From NCBI GenBank assembly GCA_021228405.1, contig JAJQRF010000001.1:888462-952461 (forward strand): DNA of 64,000 nt, in the 5' to 3' direction. Below the pieces are notes generated by a model. The model was not told the origin of the DNA and did no database searches. It saw nothing but the letters and a program-made list of their open reading frames with translations. Positions within the stretch are counted from its first letter, which is position 1. The number at the start of each line of letters is the position of its first letter. The translations under genes and the position numbers were made by a program. This document shows positions 26,068 to 35,302 of the stretch, piece after piece. Origin of the DNA: Pyrinomonadaceae bacterium (GTDB lineage Bacteria; Acidobacteriota; Blastocatellia; Pyrinomonadales; Pyrinomonadaceae).

Positions 26068-26392
26068 CGAACTACGAATTGCGAGTTACGAATTAGAGAT
26101 TGGATTATGCGCTTGCGGGATTTGGGTTTAATCTTGTGAGCGTATTTAATTATCGGTCGAGTGTAAAGCGTAATCTCTGGAGATTAAAGGATAATCTGTT
26201 GAGATTAGGCTTTGCGCTTGTGAGCGTATTGAATAATCTTTAAAGATTTTGCTTTGCGCTCGTGAGCGTAAAGGATAATCTTGCGGGATTATTCAATACG
26301 CTTGCGTGATTATGCTTTACGCTCTTGAGATTATCCTTTACGCTCGTGAGATTATGCTTTACGCTCACGGTATTATTTAATAATAATTTCGG
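26068..26392. repeat. Array 3: exact 21-bp repeats with TAATCT...AGATTA and GCGCT...AGCGT palindromes
   Basis: Starts with a short heptamer run (ACGAACT/ACGAATT, 26068-26096). Then about 13 units of 21 bp follow, mixing two half-site types: TAATCT/AGATTA and T(G/A)CGCT/AGCGTA. Some units are perfect palindromes (TAATCTCTGGAGATTA); others pair one half-site of each type. It lies just after the SIR2-STAND gene. No terminator was recognised there. Confidence 0.9.
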
Positions 26393-26543
26393 GAAACAAA
26401 CATTTTTTGCTCTGCATTAAAGAAATATCTTTACATTTTTCTTCTATTTATATATATTATTCGCGTTTCAATTCGGAAACAAAGCTCTCTTCTTTTTGAA
26501 GTCTGCTTATCAATTTAAATTCTACAAAACGGAGGTTAAATAA

Positions 26544-26918
26544 ATGGCAAATAAAAGAACAAAAAGATTGCGTCCGGCAATCTTACAGGAAGACCTCGAT
26601 GCGTTTGCGGCGTTGCAGGCAATCGAGGGTTATAATCCGTCGAATCCGGCTTATACGGTGGAGAAAGGAAGGGCGATATTTGAAAGGATACGTGAAGATC
26701 AAACGTCCGAAGTGCAGAAGGATGCCGCCGCCGAAGCACAGCGCGATAAGGCAGTCAATTCCGAACACGACGGACACGATTTCATTCAAGGGATGAAAAA
26801 TCAGGTCAAAGCGCAATACGGCGAAGATTCGGACGAGTATGCCTCGCTCGGTATGAAAAAGAAAAGCGAATACCGCACGGGCAGACGCACCCCGTCAACA
26901 CCGCCGACGACAACATAG
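26544..26918 (+). CDS. Hypothetical hydrophilic protein
   Basis: 124 residues behind a good ribosome-binding site (GGAGG). It is highly charged and has no membrane segment. The central part (residues ~20-100) is predicted helical; the ends are basic and Pro/Thr-rich (TGRRTPSTPPTTT). No known family was recognised. It lies 480 bp after the SIR2-STAND gene with array 3 between, so it need not be functionally linked. Confidence 0.65.
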   Translation: MANKRTKRLRPAILQEDLDAFAALQAIEGYNPSNPAYTVEKGRAIFERIREDQTSEVQKDAAAEAQRDKAVNSEHDGHDFIQGMKNQVKAQYGEDSDEYASLGMKKKSEYRTGRRTPSTPPTTT

Positions 26919-26949
26919 GTTAGAGGGTTTCAAGTTTAAGTAAAGAAAA

Positions 26950-27045
26950 ATTGCCCACGAAATACACGAAAGAAACGAAATAAAGAAAAATATCAAAAAA
27001 ACTTTTTCTTATTTTTTAGTGTCTTTCGTGTATTTCGTGGGCAAT
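26950..27045. repeat. Long inverted repeat family A, copy 3
   Basis: ATTGCCCACGAAATACACGA (26950 on) pairs with ...TCGTGTATTTCGTGGGCAAT (to 27045), with arms of about 28 bp. It follows the hypothetical gene and could end its transcript. Confidence 0.9.
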
Positions 27046-27091
27046 ATCTCTTTTCTTTTCAAACTTTCCAAATAAATCGAATAAGCAAAAG

Positions 27092-27230
27092 AAGCTCCCC
27101 TCCTTTGAAATGAGGGGTGACACGAAGTGTCGGGGTGGTTGTTATACGCTGATGACTCGAAATGTTAAAGAATCATCGAAACACCCTGCCCTTTCGGGCA
27201 TCCCTCCTTATCCAAGGAGGGAAGTTTTTT
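27092..27230. repeat. REP/MITE-like element, copy 1, left of the SDR gene
   Basis: Starts AAGCTCCCCTCCTTTGAAA, has small internal hairpins (GAGGGG..., ACACGAAGTGT) and CGGGGTGGTT, then ATCATCGAAACACCC and a closing CTCCTTATCCAAGGAGG hairpin. A related, shorter copy lies in opposite orientation at 28262-28378, so the SDR gene is bracketed by inverted copies. Confidence 0.8.
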
Positions 27231-27282
27231 ATCGATTAACTTACCCGCATTGAATCATTTTATGTTTTTGAATTCGTTTGCC

Positions 27283-28014
27283 TTACACCAATTGATGATT
27301 TTCGGGCATCAGGACGATCTCGGACATCACGCCCTCGCCGGATTGGGTCGCGGCAAAGAAAACGGCGTTTGCCGCCGCGTCGATCGAGAGCATCTTGTCG
27401 CGCTGGACTTTCATCGAGATATTATCCCAAAAGCTCGAATCGACACCGCCGAAGTGCATTAAGCTGAAACGGATTCCGAAGCGTTTATATTCGTCCTTCA
27501 GGCACTTTATCATTCCCGTCAGCGCGTATTTCGCCGCACAGTAGGCGGAAGCCTGCATCATCGGGGCTTTACCTAAAATCCCCGGAATCGCGACGACGCG
27601 CCCGAACTTTTGTTCAGCCATCTTCGGCAGAACGGCTTGCAGGACGTTGAACGCGGTGCGCACGTTGGCGTTGATGAGCGCGTCGAAATCCTGCAAAGTG
27701 AGTTCGCCGAAAGGCTTTAAGATTCCCATTCCCGCCGCGAGAATCAAGTAATCGATCGAATCGAACCGCGCAATGGCGGATTCGACCAACGCCCGCACGT
27801 CCGCTTCGACGCTCGCATCGGCTTCGACCGAGAGAACGTTGCCGTTCCCTTTCGTGTTGAGTTTATATTCCAATTCCATCAGCTCGGCTTCGTTGCGCGA
27901 GGTGATGACGACGTTTGCGCCCGCATTTGAGAACAATTCCGCCGTTTCACGCCCGATGCCGCGCCCCGCACCGACGATCAATGCCGTCTTTCCCTCTAAG
28001 TTTATTTCGTTCAT
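27283..28014 (-). CDS. Short-chain dehydrogenase/reductase
   Basis: 243 residues. The cofactor loop is GAGRGIGRE; a following VITSR (Arg after the second strand) suggests NADP preference. The usual NNAG is altered to LAAGMG. The catalytic YxxxK is SAYCAAKYA, with the Ser 13-14 residues earlier not obvious, so the Ser position should be confirmed by alignment. Substrate unknown. The gene is flanked by inverted copies of a REP-like element, which suggests it may have moved as a unit. Confidence 0.85.
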   Translation of the reverse strand: MNEINLEGKTALIVGAGRGIGRETAELFSNAGANVVITSRNEAELMELEYKLNTKGNGNVLSVEADASVEADVRALVESAIARFDSIDYLILAAGMGILKPFGELTLQDFDALINANVRTAFNVLQAVLPKMAEQKFGRVVAIPGILGKAPMMQASAYCAAKYALTGMIKCLKDEYKRFGIRFSLMHFGGVDSSFWDNISMKVQRDKMLSIDAAANAVFFAATQSGEGVMSEIVLMPENHQLV

Positions 28015-28261
28015 TCCTATTTTTTATTCGTCTTAAAAATATTTTTGGATTTTCACCGAAGCGCATTTTTTCGTTTGCCGCGCGCACAAAAGCGCACGGC
28101 GTAAGCACACCTCCGGCAAAGGTTATATAAAATGTTTCGAGAGAACACTTCGATTATAAACATTTTGACGCGGAAAATGACAAGAGAGGGCGCACGATGT
28201 TTTTACGATTTAAGGCGCGATACGAACAAAATAGAGAAAATTTTTCCTTTTTCAAATGAGA

Positions 28262-28378
28262 GATGTTTTTAAGTGCGGGACGGTTCGATGATTCTCTGAT
28301 GTTTTGAGATATTAACGCAGGACGAACCACCCCGACGCTGGCGCGTCTGCCCCTCCTTTCAAAGGAGGGGAGCTTTTC
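28262..28378. repeat. REP/MITE-like element, copy 2, right of the SDR gene (inverted)
   Basis: Read on the minus strand it starts AAGCTCCCCTCCTTTGAAAG, keeps CGGGGTGGTT and ATCATCGAA as in copy 1, but lacks the final hairpin of that copy. The rest of the 28015-28407 gap is AT-rich and holds no recognised gene. Confidence 0.8.
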
Positions 28379-28407
28379 GGTTTCAGATTATTCGCGTTTT
28401 TAATCGG

Positions 28408-29715
28408 CTATTTCGATTTTTTGTTTATCTCGGCGTGATATTTTTTGATGACCGCCCATGTCGTGCGGTCGCTGTCGAAGACGGTGTTCAAGCCCTGCTC
28501 TTCCATCGGCGGATCGCCCATATAGTCGTCGCCCTTTTTCCAGAATATCTGCCCCTTGACCGGTCGCGCCGTGCCGCCGAACGCCCAGAAGTTCGCGCCG
28601 GCGATGTGCCCGTTCGTCTTTGCGCTGTCGGCGACGAACGCGAATATTTTCCCGTAATAATCATCGCGTAACGAAGTTGGCGAATTAATATCGAAAGACT
28701 GCGCGTTGCGCGGCAAGCCGAACTCTTCGATCACGAGCGGTTTATTCAGCTTTTGCGCGACGGCGAGGTGGTCTTTGACATAAGCCGCCGCCTTTTCGAC
28801 GACGTTCGTAAAGCCTTCCGCAACCTTGTCTTCCTTGAACCAGCCCCAATTTTTCGCCCAGACGTGAATCGTCAGGTAATCGACGTTTTTATCGCGGTGA
28901 ATCTCCTCGAAAAGCGGCATACTCTCCGTGCCCATATAGCCTTCGTGCCCGAGCGTGACGAGATGATTTTTGTCCTTCGCTTTTATCAACGCGGAAACGT
29001 CGGCGATCCATTGCTTGTAATCCTTTTCCGCAAACGGGCGCATCGGTCGCGGTTCGTTCGCAAGTTCCCACGCCATAATCGCGGGATCGTCAACATATTT
29101 TTTCCCTGAAATTTTGTTCGTGCGGTTCAGAATCAGATCAACCTGATCGTTGTAGGCGCGTTTGCACGGTTCGCACCCGTAAAATTTACTGACAATATCG
29201 CGTTGTTCGTCCCAGGTCAGCTTGCGCGTCTTTTGCTCTTCCGCGACGAGATCGTTCCAGATCAGATATTGCTGAAATCCGCCGCTCCATTCCCAGTTGT
29301 TGCTGAAAAAAACGATCGCTTTCAGGTCGCGTTTGCCCATTTCATAAAGAACTAAATCCAGACCGTCGAGCACGGATTCGTCAAACTTCCCTTGCGCCGT
29401 TTGCAGCGGCGGACCGACGCGCGTTACGCCGTTAATCAAGCCTTCGCCCTCTGCGCCCGCCATTATCCGCAGGTTGGTGACACCGTTTTTCTTTAGGAAA
29501 TCGAGTTCCTTTCGCAAGCGTTCAACACCGCGCTTCTTGTCTTTTTCCAATCCCAAAACCGTGCCATACCAGTAATTCGTGCCGATAAAATAATACGGCT
29601 TGTCGCCGATAAAAAACCGGTGATCTTTGACCGTCACGAACTTGGATTGCGCCAAAGCAGAAAGCGCACAAGCCGCAAGCAGAAACAAGACGAACGTAAT
29701 TTTTTTGATATTCAT
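28408..29715 (-). CDS. Secreted glycoside hydrolase family 5, beta-mannanase-like (GH5_7)
   Basis: 435 residues with a signal peptide (MNIKKITFVLFLLAACALSALAQ). A (beta/alpha)8 GH5 domain: YFIGTNYWY near the start, acid/base Glu in AWELANEPRP, and nucleophile Glu in VIEEFGLPRN. The motifs fit endo-1,4-beta-mannosidase subfamily GH5_7. No carbohydrate-binding module is seen. The Uma2 gene lies 9 bp upstream in the same direction, so the pair may share a transcript. Confidence 0.9.
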   Translation of the reverse strand: MNIKKITFVLFLLAACALSALAQSKFVTVKDHRFFIGDKPYYFIGTNYWYGTVLGLEKDKKRGVERLRKELDFLKKNGVTNLRIMAGAEGEGLINGVTRVGPPLQTAQGKFDESVLDGLDLVLYEMGKRDLKAIVFFSNNWEWSGGFQQYLIWNDLVAEEQKTRKLTWDEQRDIVSKFYGCEPCKRAYNDQVDLILNRTNKISGKKYVDDPAIMAWELANEPRPMRPFAEKDYKQWIADVSALIKAKDKNHLVTLGHEGYMGTESMPLFEEIHRDKNVDYLTIHVWAKNWGWFKEDKVAEGFTNVVEKAAAYVKDHLAVAQKLNKPLVIEEFGLPRNAQSFDINSPTSLRDDYYGKIFAFVADSAKTNGHIAGANFWAFGGTARPVKGQIFWKKGDDYMGDPPMEEQGLNTVFDSDRTTWAVIKKYHAEINKKSK

Positions 29716-29724
29716 AGATTCGGA

Positions 29725-30318
29725 TTAAAACAAATCGTCAAACTTTATTTCGATTTCGGGAAAGGCGACCAAGTTGAAAACATCGCCGCTTCGATAAGTT
29801 CTTTTCGCGCCGTAACCGTCCGCACTCGGTTCGCGGTAATCTTCGAGAGTTTCGTTTTGCAGGTTGAGCAAGAGGTATTGCTGAATCCCGTTGCGCGAAT
29901 ACGCCTGCGCTTTCGTTTCGCGGTCATATACCAAAGTCGTGTCGGAAATTTCCATAATGAGCAGAATGTCGGCAGGTGTCGGGTGGTTCTCGGAATATTC
30001 TTTCTCATCCCAATTTGCCAGCACGACATCGGGTTCGGGTTCGGAAAAATCGTCGAGCCGAATCGGGTCTTGACTGCGAACAATTAATCGTTCTCCGAAC
30101 AATCTGATAAAAAACCTGATAACTTTTGAATTTGCAGATGTATGCTTCGTTCCTTTGGGCATAATTTCAATGATCCTTCCATTCAATAATTCGATACGGT
30201 CATTTTCGGTGTAAATTCCGGCTTCGATCATTCGGTCATATTCCGAAACCGTGATCAAACGCGGTTTTACGCCGTTTGTGGCGGAGTTTGAAATCGTTCT
30301 CTCTAAAACTGCGGACAT
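29725..30318 (-). CDS. Uma2-family (DUF820) PD-(D/E)XK nuclease-like protein
   Basis: 197 residues. The family order is present: DRIELLNGRIIEIMPKG, then SEPEPDVVLAN and ILLIMEISDTTLVYDRETK, which carry the Asp and Glu-x-Ser positions of the nuclease-like core, ending in YLLLNL. Uma2 proteins are numerous in cyanobacteria and acidobacteria; their cellular role is not known. It precedes the GH5 gene. Confidence 0.88.
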   Translation of the reverse strand: MSAVLERTISNSATNGVKPRLITVSEYDRMIEAGIYTENDRIELLNGRIIEIMPKGTKHTSANSKVIRFFIRLFGERLIVRSQDPIRLDDFSEPEPDVVLANWDEKEYSENHPTPADILLIMEISDTTLVYDRETKAQAYSRNGIQQYLLLNLQNETLEDYREPSADGYGAKRTYRSGDVFNLVAFPEIEIKFDDLF

Positions 30319-30438
30319 ATTTTTTACCTCTCTGTGATTTTACAAGACTTTTGCGAAAATATCGAAGATTTACGAAGGTGCATTAAAACTGTGAATTTGG
30401 CGAAGCAAATATAATTAAGTAAAGTAAGAGTTTATTTT

Positions 30439-32340
30439 ATGAACATTATTTCACTGGAAAATGTCAGCAAAAATTACGGCATCAAACCGCTTTTCGAGAA
30501 CGTCACGCTCGGTTTTGAAGACACGGATAAGATCGGCATCATCGGCGCGAACGGTTCGGGGAAAAGCACTTTTTTGAAAGTCGTCGCCGGAACGGAAACG
30601 CCCGACACAGGCAAAGTCGTCCGCGCAAACGGCAAAACTCTCGCGTTTCTGTCGCAAAATCCCTCAATCGACGAAGAAGCGACCGTGCTCGAAACGATCT
30701 TTGCGGCGAGTTCGGGCGTGATGAAAACGATCCGCGATTACGAATTCGCCTGTCAAGAATTAGCCGTCGAATATTCGGACGCAAAGCTCGAAAAAGTTTC
30801 CTTGCTTCAGCACGAACTCGAAATAAACGGCGGTTGGGAGATCGAAACGAACGCGAAAAACGTGCTGACGAAACTCGGCATTACCGACACGTCGGCGCAG
30901 ATGAAAACGCTTTCGGGCGGACAGCGCAAACGCGTTGCGCTCGCGCACGAACTCATTTTCAAACCCGACATTTTAATTTTGGACGAGCCGACCAACCATC
31001 TCGATGCTGACACGATCGCGTGGCTTGAAGATTACCTGAAACGCTACACGGGCGCGCTTCTGCTCGTCACGCACGACCGCTATTTTCTCGACCGTGTAAC
31101 AAACCGAATCTTTGAAATAGATCGCGGCACGATTCAATCTTTCGGCGGAAATTACGCGTATTATCTGGAGAAGAAAGAAGAACAGGAAACGCTCCGCGCA
31201 ACCGAAGGACACAAACGCGAACAGCTCATCAAAAAGGAACTTGCGTGGCTCAGACGCGGCGCGAAAGCGCGCACACGCAAATCGAAACACCGCATCAATG
31301 CCGCCTACGAACTAATGGCACAACCGAAGGAAAAGGCGAAAGCCGAAATCGATATTGCCATCGGGTCAAAACGTTTGGGAACTAAAATAATCGAGCTTCA
31401 CGAAGTTTCAAAAGCTTACGGCGACCGCAAATTGATCGAAGATTTTACATACCTTCTGAAACGCGACGATCGTATCGGCATCATCGGCGCAAACGGTTCG
31501 GGCAAAACGACTCTGCTCGAAATCATCACGAACCGCACGAAACAGGACGCGGGCGAGATCGAGATCGGACAGACGGTTCACGTCGGCTATTACGATCAGG
31601 AAAGCCGCGCTTTGAACGAAGCACAGCGCGTCATTGATTACATCAAGGAAGTTGCCGAATATGTCACGACCGTCGAAGGAAATCAGATTACGGCTTCGCA
31701 GATGCTCGAAAAATTTCTGTTTCCGCCGGCGGTGCAATATTCGTTTATCGAAAATCTTTCGGGCGGCGAACGGCGCAGACTTTATCTCTTGCGGATTTTA
31801 ATGAGTGAACCGAATGTTTTACTGCTCGACGAACCGACCAACGATCTCGACATCCCGACGCTCATCGCGTTGGAAGAATATCTGGACGATTTCGCCGGCG
31901 CGCTCATCGTCGTCAGCCACGACCGTTATTTTTTGGACAGAACGATCGATGCGGTTTTCAAATTTGAAGGCGACGGGAAAATCCGCGAATTTGCGGGCGA
32001 TTATTCGGCTTATCTCGAAATCATCGAACGCGAAGCGGCGGAAATGCGTTCAGAGTCAACGCTTCAGCGTGCTTCGACGCAAATGGCGCAAGCGGCGGGT
32101 GAAACGGAAAAGCCGAAATCGAACAAGCTTTCCTTTAAAGAACGGCGCGAATTTGAAACGCTCGAAACGGAAATTGCCGAAAGCGAAAATCGTTTGGCGG
32201 AAATCGAGAAAGAATTGAACGAATTTGCGACCGACGCTTATAAACTCAATCAATTAATCGCCGAACAGGAAAAACTTAACGCAAAGCTCGAAGCCGACAC
32301 CGAACGCTGGCTCGAACTTTCCGAACGCGCAGATTTTTAG
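30439..32340 (+). CDS. uup: ABC-F family ATPase, Uup-type
   Basis: 633 residues with two ABC domains and no membrane part. Walker A: GANGSGKST and GANGSGKTT. Signatures: LSGGQRKRVALA and LSGGERRRLYLL, each followed by LDEPTN(H/D)LD. Between the domains is the ABC-F linker with Arg-rich WLRRGAKARTRKSK. The C-terminal ~100 residues form a coiled coil (LETEIAESENRLAEIEKEL), which is the Uup feature. Such proteins act on the ribosome or in DNA transactions. It is a single-gene unit. Confidence 0.92.
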   Translation: MNIISLENVSKNYGIKPLFENVTLGFEDTDKIGIIGANGSGKSTFLKVVAGTETPDTGKVVRANGKTLAFLSQNPSIDEEATVLETIFAASSGVMKTIRDYEFACQELAVEYSDAKLEKVSLLQHELEINGGWEIETNAKNVLTKLGITDTSAQMKTLSGGQRKRVALAHELIFKPDILILDEPTNHLDADTIAWLEDYLKRYTGALLLVTHDRYFLDRVTNRIFEIDRGTIQSFGGNYAYYLEKKEEQETLRATEGHKREQLIKKELAWLRRGAKARTRKSKHRINAAYELMAQPKEKAKAEIDIAIGSKRLGTKIIELHEVSKAYGDRKLIEDFTYLLKRDDRIGIIGANGSGKTTLLEIITNRTKQDAGEIEIGQTVHVGYYDQESRALNEAQRVIDYIKEVAEYVTTVEGNQITASQMLEKFLFPPAVQYSFIENLSGGERRRLYLLRILMSEPNVLLLDEPTNDLDIPTLIALEEYLDDFAGALIVVSHDRYFLDRTIDAVFKFEGDGKIREFAGDYSAYLEIIEREAAEMRSESTLQRASTQMAQAAGETEKPKSNKLSFKERREFETLETEIAESENRLAEIEKELNEFATDAYKLNQLIAEQEKLNAKLEADTERWLELSERADF

Positions 32341-32342
32341 TT

Positions 32343-32451
32343 TTTTGCCCGCGAATAAACGCAAAATTACAGAAAGAGAAGAAAGGAAATCTTTATTTCA
32401 AAATCGATTTTGATTTTACTTTCGTGCTTTTTCGCGTTTATTCGCGGGCGA
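32343..32451. repeat. Long inverted repeat family A, copy 4, overlapping a coding end
   Basis: TTGCCCGCGAATAAACGCAA pairs with TTTCGCGTTTATTCGCGGGCGA. The right arm contains the stop codon and last few codons of the Gfo/Idh/MocA gene (Ala-Arg-Glu-stop). Confidence 0.85.
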
Positions 32452-33418
32452 TCCCTTCTTTATAGATTTCGTCTTCCAATTCTGCAATGATTTTGCCCGT
32501 TTCGCCCGTAATCTGCGGTTCCTTGCCGGTCAAAACCGCGTTTGTAAAATCGGCAATTAAAGGCTGATGCACGTTGGCGTGATTCGGGTGAATCTCGGTT
32601 CGTTCGCCATTTTCGGTTTTGATGATGATCGTTTCCTTATTCAAAACGGGAACGGAAATCGTGCCTTTCGTTCCGAAAATTTCGAGTGTGTCTTTTGCTT
32701 CAAAAGCGGCGTGCGTGACGGTAACGTTTGCAAAAACTCCGCTTTCAAATTTCAAACTTGCGATCGCCGTATCTTCCGTTTCACGCTCGAAAACCGCGTT
32801 GCCGACAACGGATTTTACTTGCGAAACCTGTCCGAAGAGATTCGTCAGAACTTCCAAACGATGACAACCGAAATCCATCATCGGTCCGCCGCCGCTTTTT
32901 TCTTTTTCTAACAGCCAAAAACGCGGATGTTCCGGCTTCGGATCAAAAAACTCGAACGCATTCATCTGCGCGACGGAGATTTTACCGAGTTCGTTTGACG
33001 CAAGAATTTCCTTTATGCGCCCGATCACCGGAAAAAATCGACGGTAATATGCGATTCCGAGTTTTACATTGTTCGCTCTGCAAGCCGCGATCATTTCCTC
33101 GCAGTCTTTCGCGTTCAACGCCATCGGTTTTTCGCATAAAACGTGTTTGCCGTTTTCCGCCGCCGCGATAGTTTGCGCTTTGTGAAGAAAAACGGGCGTG
33201 GCGATGTAAACAGCTTGCGTTTCTTCGTCTTTCAAAAGTTCGTGCCAATCGGCAAACCATTTTTTCGCACCGAATTGCTTGGCAAAACTTGCCGCCAACT
33301 CTGCCTGATTTCGGCTGACGGCGACGAGTTCGCAACTTTCGAGCGAGTTTATTGCCGGAGCAACCCGTTTTCTGACAATATCACCCGCACCGATCAAGCC
33401 CCAATTCAATTTTTTCAT
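32438..33418 (-). CDS. Gfo/Idh/MocA family oxidoreductase
   Basis: 326 residues. The NAD(P)-binding motif GAGDIVRK and the EKPMALN motif are present; the C-terminal half is the typical alpha/beta substrate domain. Substrate is unknown; most relatives act on sugars or inositols. The C-terminus is short and formed in part by the inverted repeat at 32343-32451. Stand-alone leftward gene. Confidence 0.9.
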   Translation of the reverse strand: MKKLNWGLIGAGDIVRKRVAPAINSLESCELVAVSRNQAELAASFAKQFGAKKWFADWHELLKDEETQAVYIATPVFLHKAQTIAAAENGKHVLCEKPMALNAKDCEEMIAACRANNVKLGIAYYRRFFPVIGRIKEILASNELGKISVAQMNAFEFFDPKPEHPRFWLLEKEKSGGGPMMDFGCHRLEVLTNLFGQVSQVKSVVGNAVFERETEDTAIASLKFESGVFANVTVTHAAFEAKDTLEIFGTKGTISVPVLNKETIIIKTENGERTEIHPNHANVHQPLIADFTNAVLTGKEPQITGETGKIIAELEDEIYKEGIARE

Positions 33419-33676
33419 ACAGTCGAGTTTATTACATTTCGATTTCGCCTCAAAAAACCCCGCTCGTAAATGAAATGATCTCCTGCTTTAATCGTTAAAC
33501 TGCTTCAAATAAGTTTCTGGCACTGCTTTTGCACCTCGGTTAAAGAATGTAAAGTTTTTTGACTCGAAATCATACAATACGGTCTGATTTTGTTTCAAAC
33601 TAACTTCGGCGAATTGCCCGTAAAAGAAAGATTGCGGAAAATTCGTCAATTTTTAAGATTCTTTGAGGAGATTTTT

Positions 33677-34300
33677 ATGAAAAAATTAGCAATTTTAGGA
33701 ATGAGCGCGGCAATGCTTTTGAGCGGTTGCGGCGATGGCAGTCAAAACACATCTAACACGATTCGCAATTCGTCGAGCAATGCGCCGATGAACTCGAATA
33801 TGAACACGAATATGAATTCAAACTCGATGAATTCAAATATGATGAGCAACGTCAACAGCAACAGCACGGCGGTCGTGCAGGACAATTTCTGGACAACGGC
33901 GGCGCAGGGCGGAATGGCTGAGGTCGAACTCGGGAAGTTAGCCGCAAGCAAGGCGACAAACGCCGAGGTCAAACAATTTGCGCAAATGATGGTGACGGAT
34001 CACACGAAAGCAAATACCGAACTGAAAACTCTCGCGGCGAAAAAAAGCGTCACGCTTCCGACCGAAGTTAGTTCGAGCCACAAATCTTTGATGGAAGATT
34101 TGAACAAAAAAACGGGCGCGGATTTCGACAAAGCCTACGTCGATGCGATGGTTGACGATCACGAAGAAGATGTCGAATTTTTCAAGGACAAATCGGAAGG
34201 TTCGTCGGACGCGGACGTAAAAGCATTTGCGGCGAAAACTTTGCCGACGCTTCAGAAACATCTTGAGATGATAAAAGGCATTCAGGCAAAAATGAAATAA
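33677..34300 (+). CDS. DUF4142 lipoprotein
   Basis: 207 residues from the ATG at 33677, behind GAGGAG. Lipobox LLSGC, so it is lipid-anchored. A Ser/Asn/Met-rich low-complexity linker follows (about 22-62; MNSNMNTNMNSNSMNSN). The rest is a ferritin-like helical DUF4142 domain (VELGKLAASKATNAEVKQFA, MVTDHTKAN, HLEMIKGI). Function unknown; often envelope stress related by context. Confidence 0.87.
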   Translation: MKKLAILGMSAAMLLSGCGDGSQNTSNTIRNSSSNAPMNSNMNTNMNSNSMNSNMMSNVNSNSTAVVQDNFWTTAAQGGMAEVELGKLAASKATNAEVKQFAQMMVTDHTKANTELKTLAAKKSVTLPTEVSSSHKSLMEDLNKKTGADFDKAYVDAMVDDHEEDVEFFKDKSEGSSDADVKAFAAKTLPTLQKHLEMIKGIQAKMK

Positions 34301-34311
34301 TTTTCATTTTT

Positions 34312-34403
34312 TGACAGGACGCGGACAAACGCGAAATCAGGCATATTCTTACGGATATTCTTGATAACAGCCTTAAAGTTGTCCGTGTGAATCCGCGTCC
34401 TGT
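34312..34403. repeat. Inverted repeat between DUF4142 and ppk2 genes
   Basis: ACAGGACGCGGACAAACGCG pairs with TGTCCGTGTGAATCCGCGTCCTGT (split here for length) with ~45 bp between. It lies between convergent genes and may terminate both. Confidence 0.8.
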
Positions 34404-34410
34404 TTTATTT

Positions 34411-35280
34411 TTACTTTTCGTTTTCGAGAATTTTCTTTGCTTCCAAAAGACTTTGACGATGTTCTTCGGAAACTTGCGGATATTGCGGATTCATTTCTTC
34501 GAGCGTTTTGACGATAATTTCCGAAATTGCCGTCCGCGCAAACCATTTTTTGTCGCCCGAAATTACGAACCACGGCGAATTTTTCGTTGAAGTTTCGCGC
34601 AGCGCGTCTTCGTAAGCCTTCATATAATCGTCCCAAAATGTTCGCTCCTTCGCGTCTTGGGCGGAAAATTTCCAATTTTTGTCCGGTTCTTCGATTCGTG
34701 CGAGAAAGCGTTTCTTTTGTTCGTTTTTGGAAACATTCAAAAAGAATTTGATAACTTTCGTGCCGTTGTCGTGAAGATAATTCTCAAAATTCCTGATTGC
34801 TTCAAAGCGTTTTTTCCAGATATTTTTGTCGGCTTTGATTTCGTCGGGCAAAGGCTGATTTTCTAAAATATTTTGATGAACGCGCACGATCAGAACCTCT
34901 TCGTAATATGAACGGTTGAAAACACCGATGTGACCGCGTTGAGGCAGATTTTTCGCGCATCGCCAGAGAAAATCGTGGTCTAATTCTTCCGTGGAAGGCT
35001 GTTTGAATGAAACGACGTTGACACCTTGCGGATTTACGCCAGAAAAAACGTGCTTGATCGCGCCGTCTTTTCCTGCCGCGTCCATTGCCTGAAAAATCAC
35101 CAGCAAAGATTGTTTGTTCTCTGCATAGAGCGCGTCTTGCAAACGTGAAAGTTTTTCGATATTTTCGCGTAAAACGGCTTCGGCTTCTTCTTTATTTTTG
35201 AAATCGCCTGTAAAATCCGTTTCGTGGTCTTTTAATTTGAATTTCGAGCTTTCGGAAACTTTGAACTTTTCAATTTTCAT
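34411..35280 (-). CDS. ppk2: Polyphosphate kinase 2 family protein
   Basis: 289 residues, typical class III-like length. Walker A-type MDAAGKDGAIKHVFSG, the RGHIGVFNRSYYEEVL motif, and the lid Arg region RFLARIEEPDKNWKFS are present. PPK2 enzymes transfer phosphate between polyphosphate and nucleoside mono- or diphosphates. The start at 35280 is only 22 bp from the divergent sugar-dehydrogenase-like gene. Confidence 0.92.
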   Translation of the reverse strand: MKIEKFKVSESSKFKLKDHETDFTGDFKNKEEAEAVLRENIEKLSRLQDALYAENKQSLLVIFQAMDAAGKDGAIKHVFSGVNPQGVNVVSFKQPSTEELDHDFLWRCAKNLPQRGHIGVFNRSYYEEVLIVRVHQNILENQPLPDEIKADKNIWKKRFEAIRNFENYLHDNGTKVIKFFLNVSKNEQKKRFLARIEEPDKNWKFSAQDAKERTFWDDYMKAYEDALRETSTKNSPWFVISGDKKWFARTAISEIIVKTLEEMNPQYPQVSEEHRQSLLEAKKILENEK

Positions 35281-35302
35281 AAACCGTATATTAACTCAAA
35301 CG

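Noticed and set aside
26068-26392. CRISPR array
   Set aside because: The 21-bp period has no unique spacers, the repeats are degenerate palindromes, and no cas gene is present in the window.
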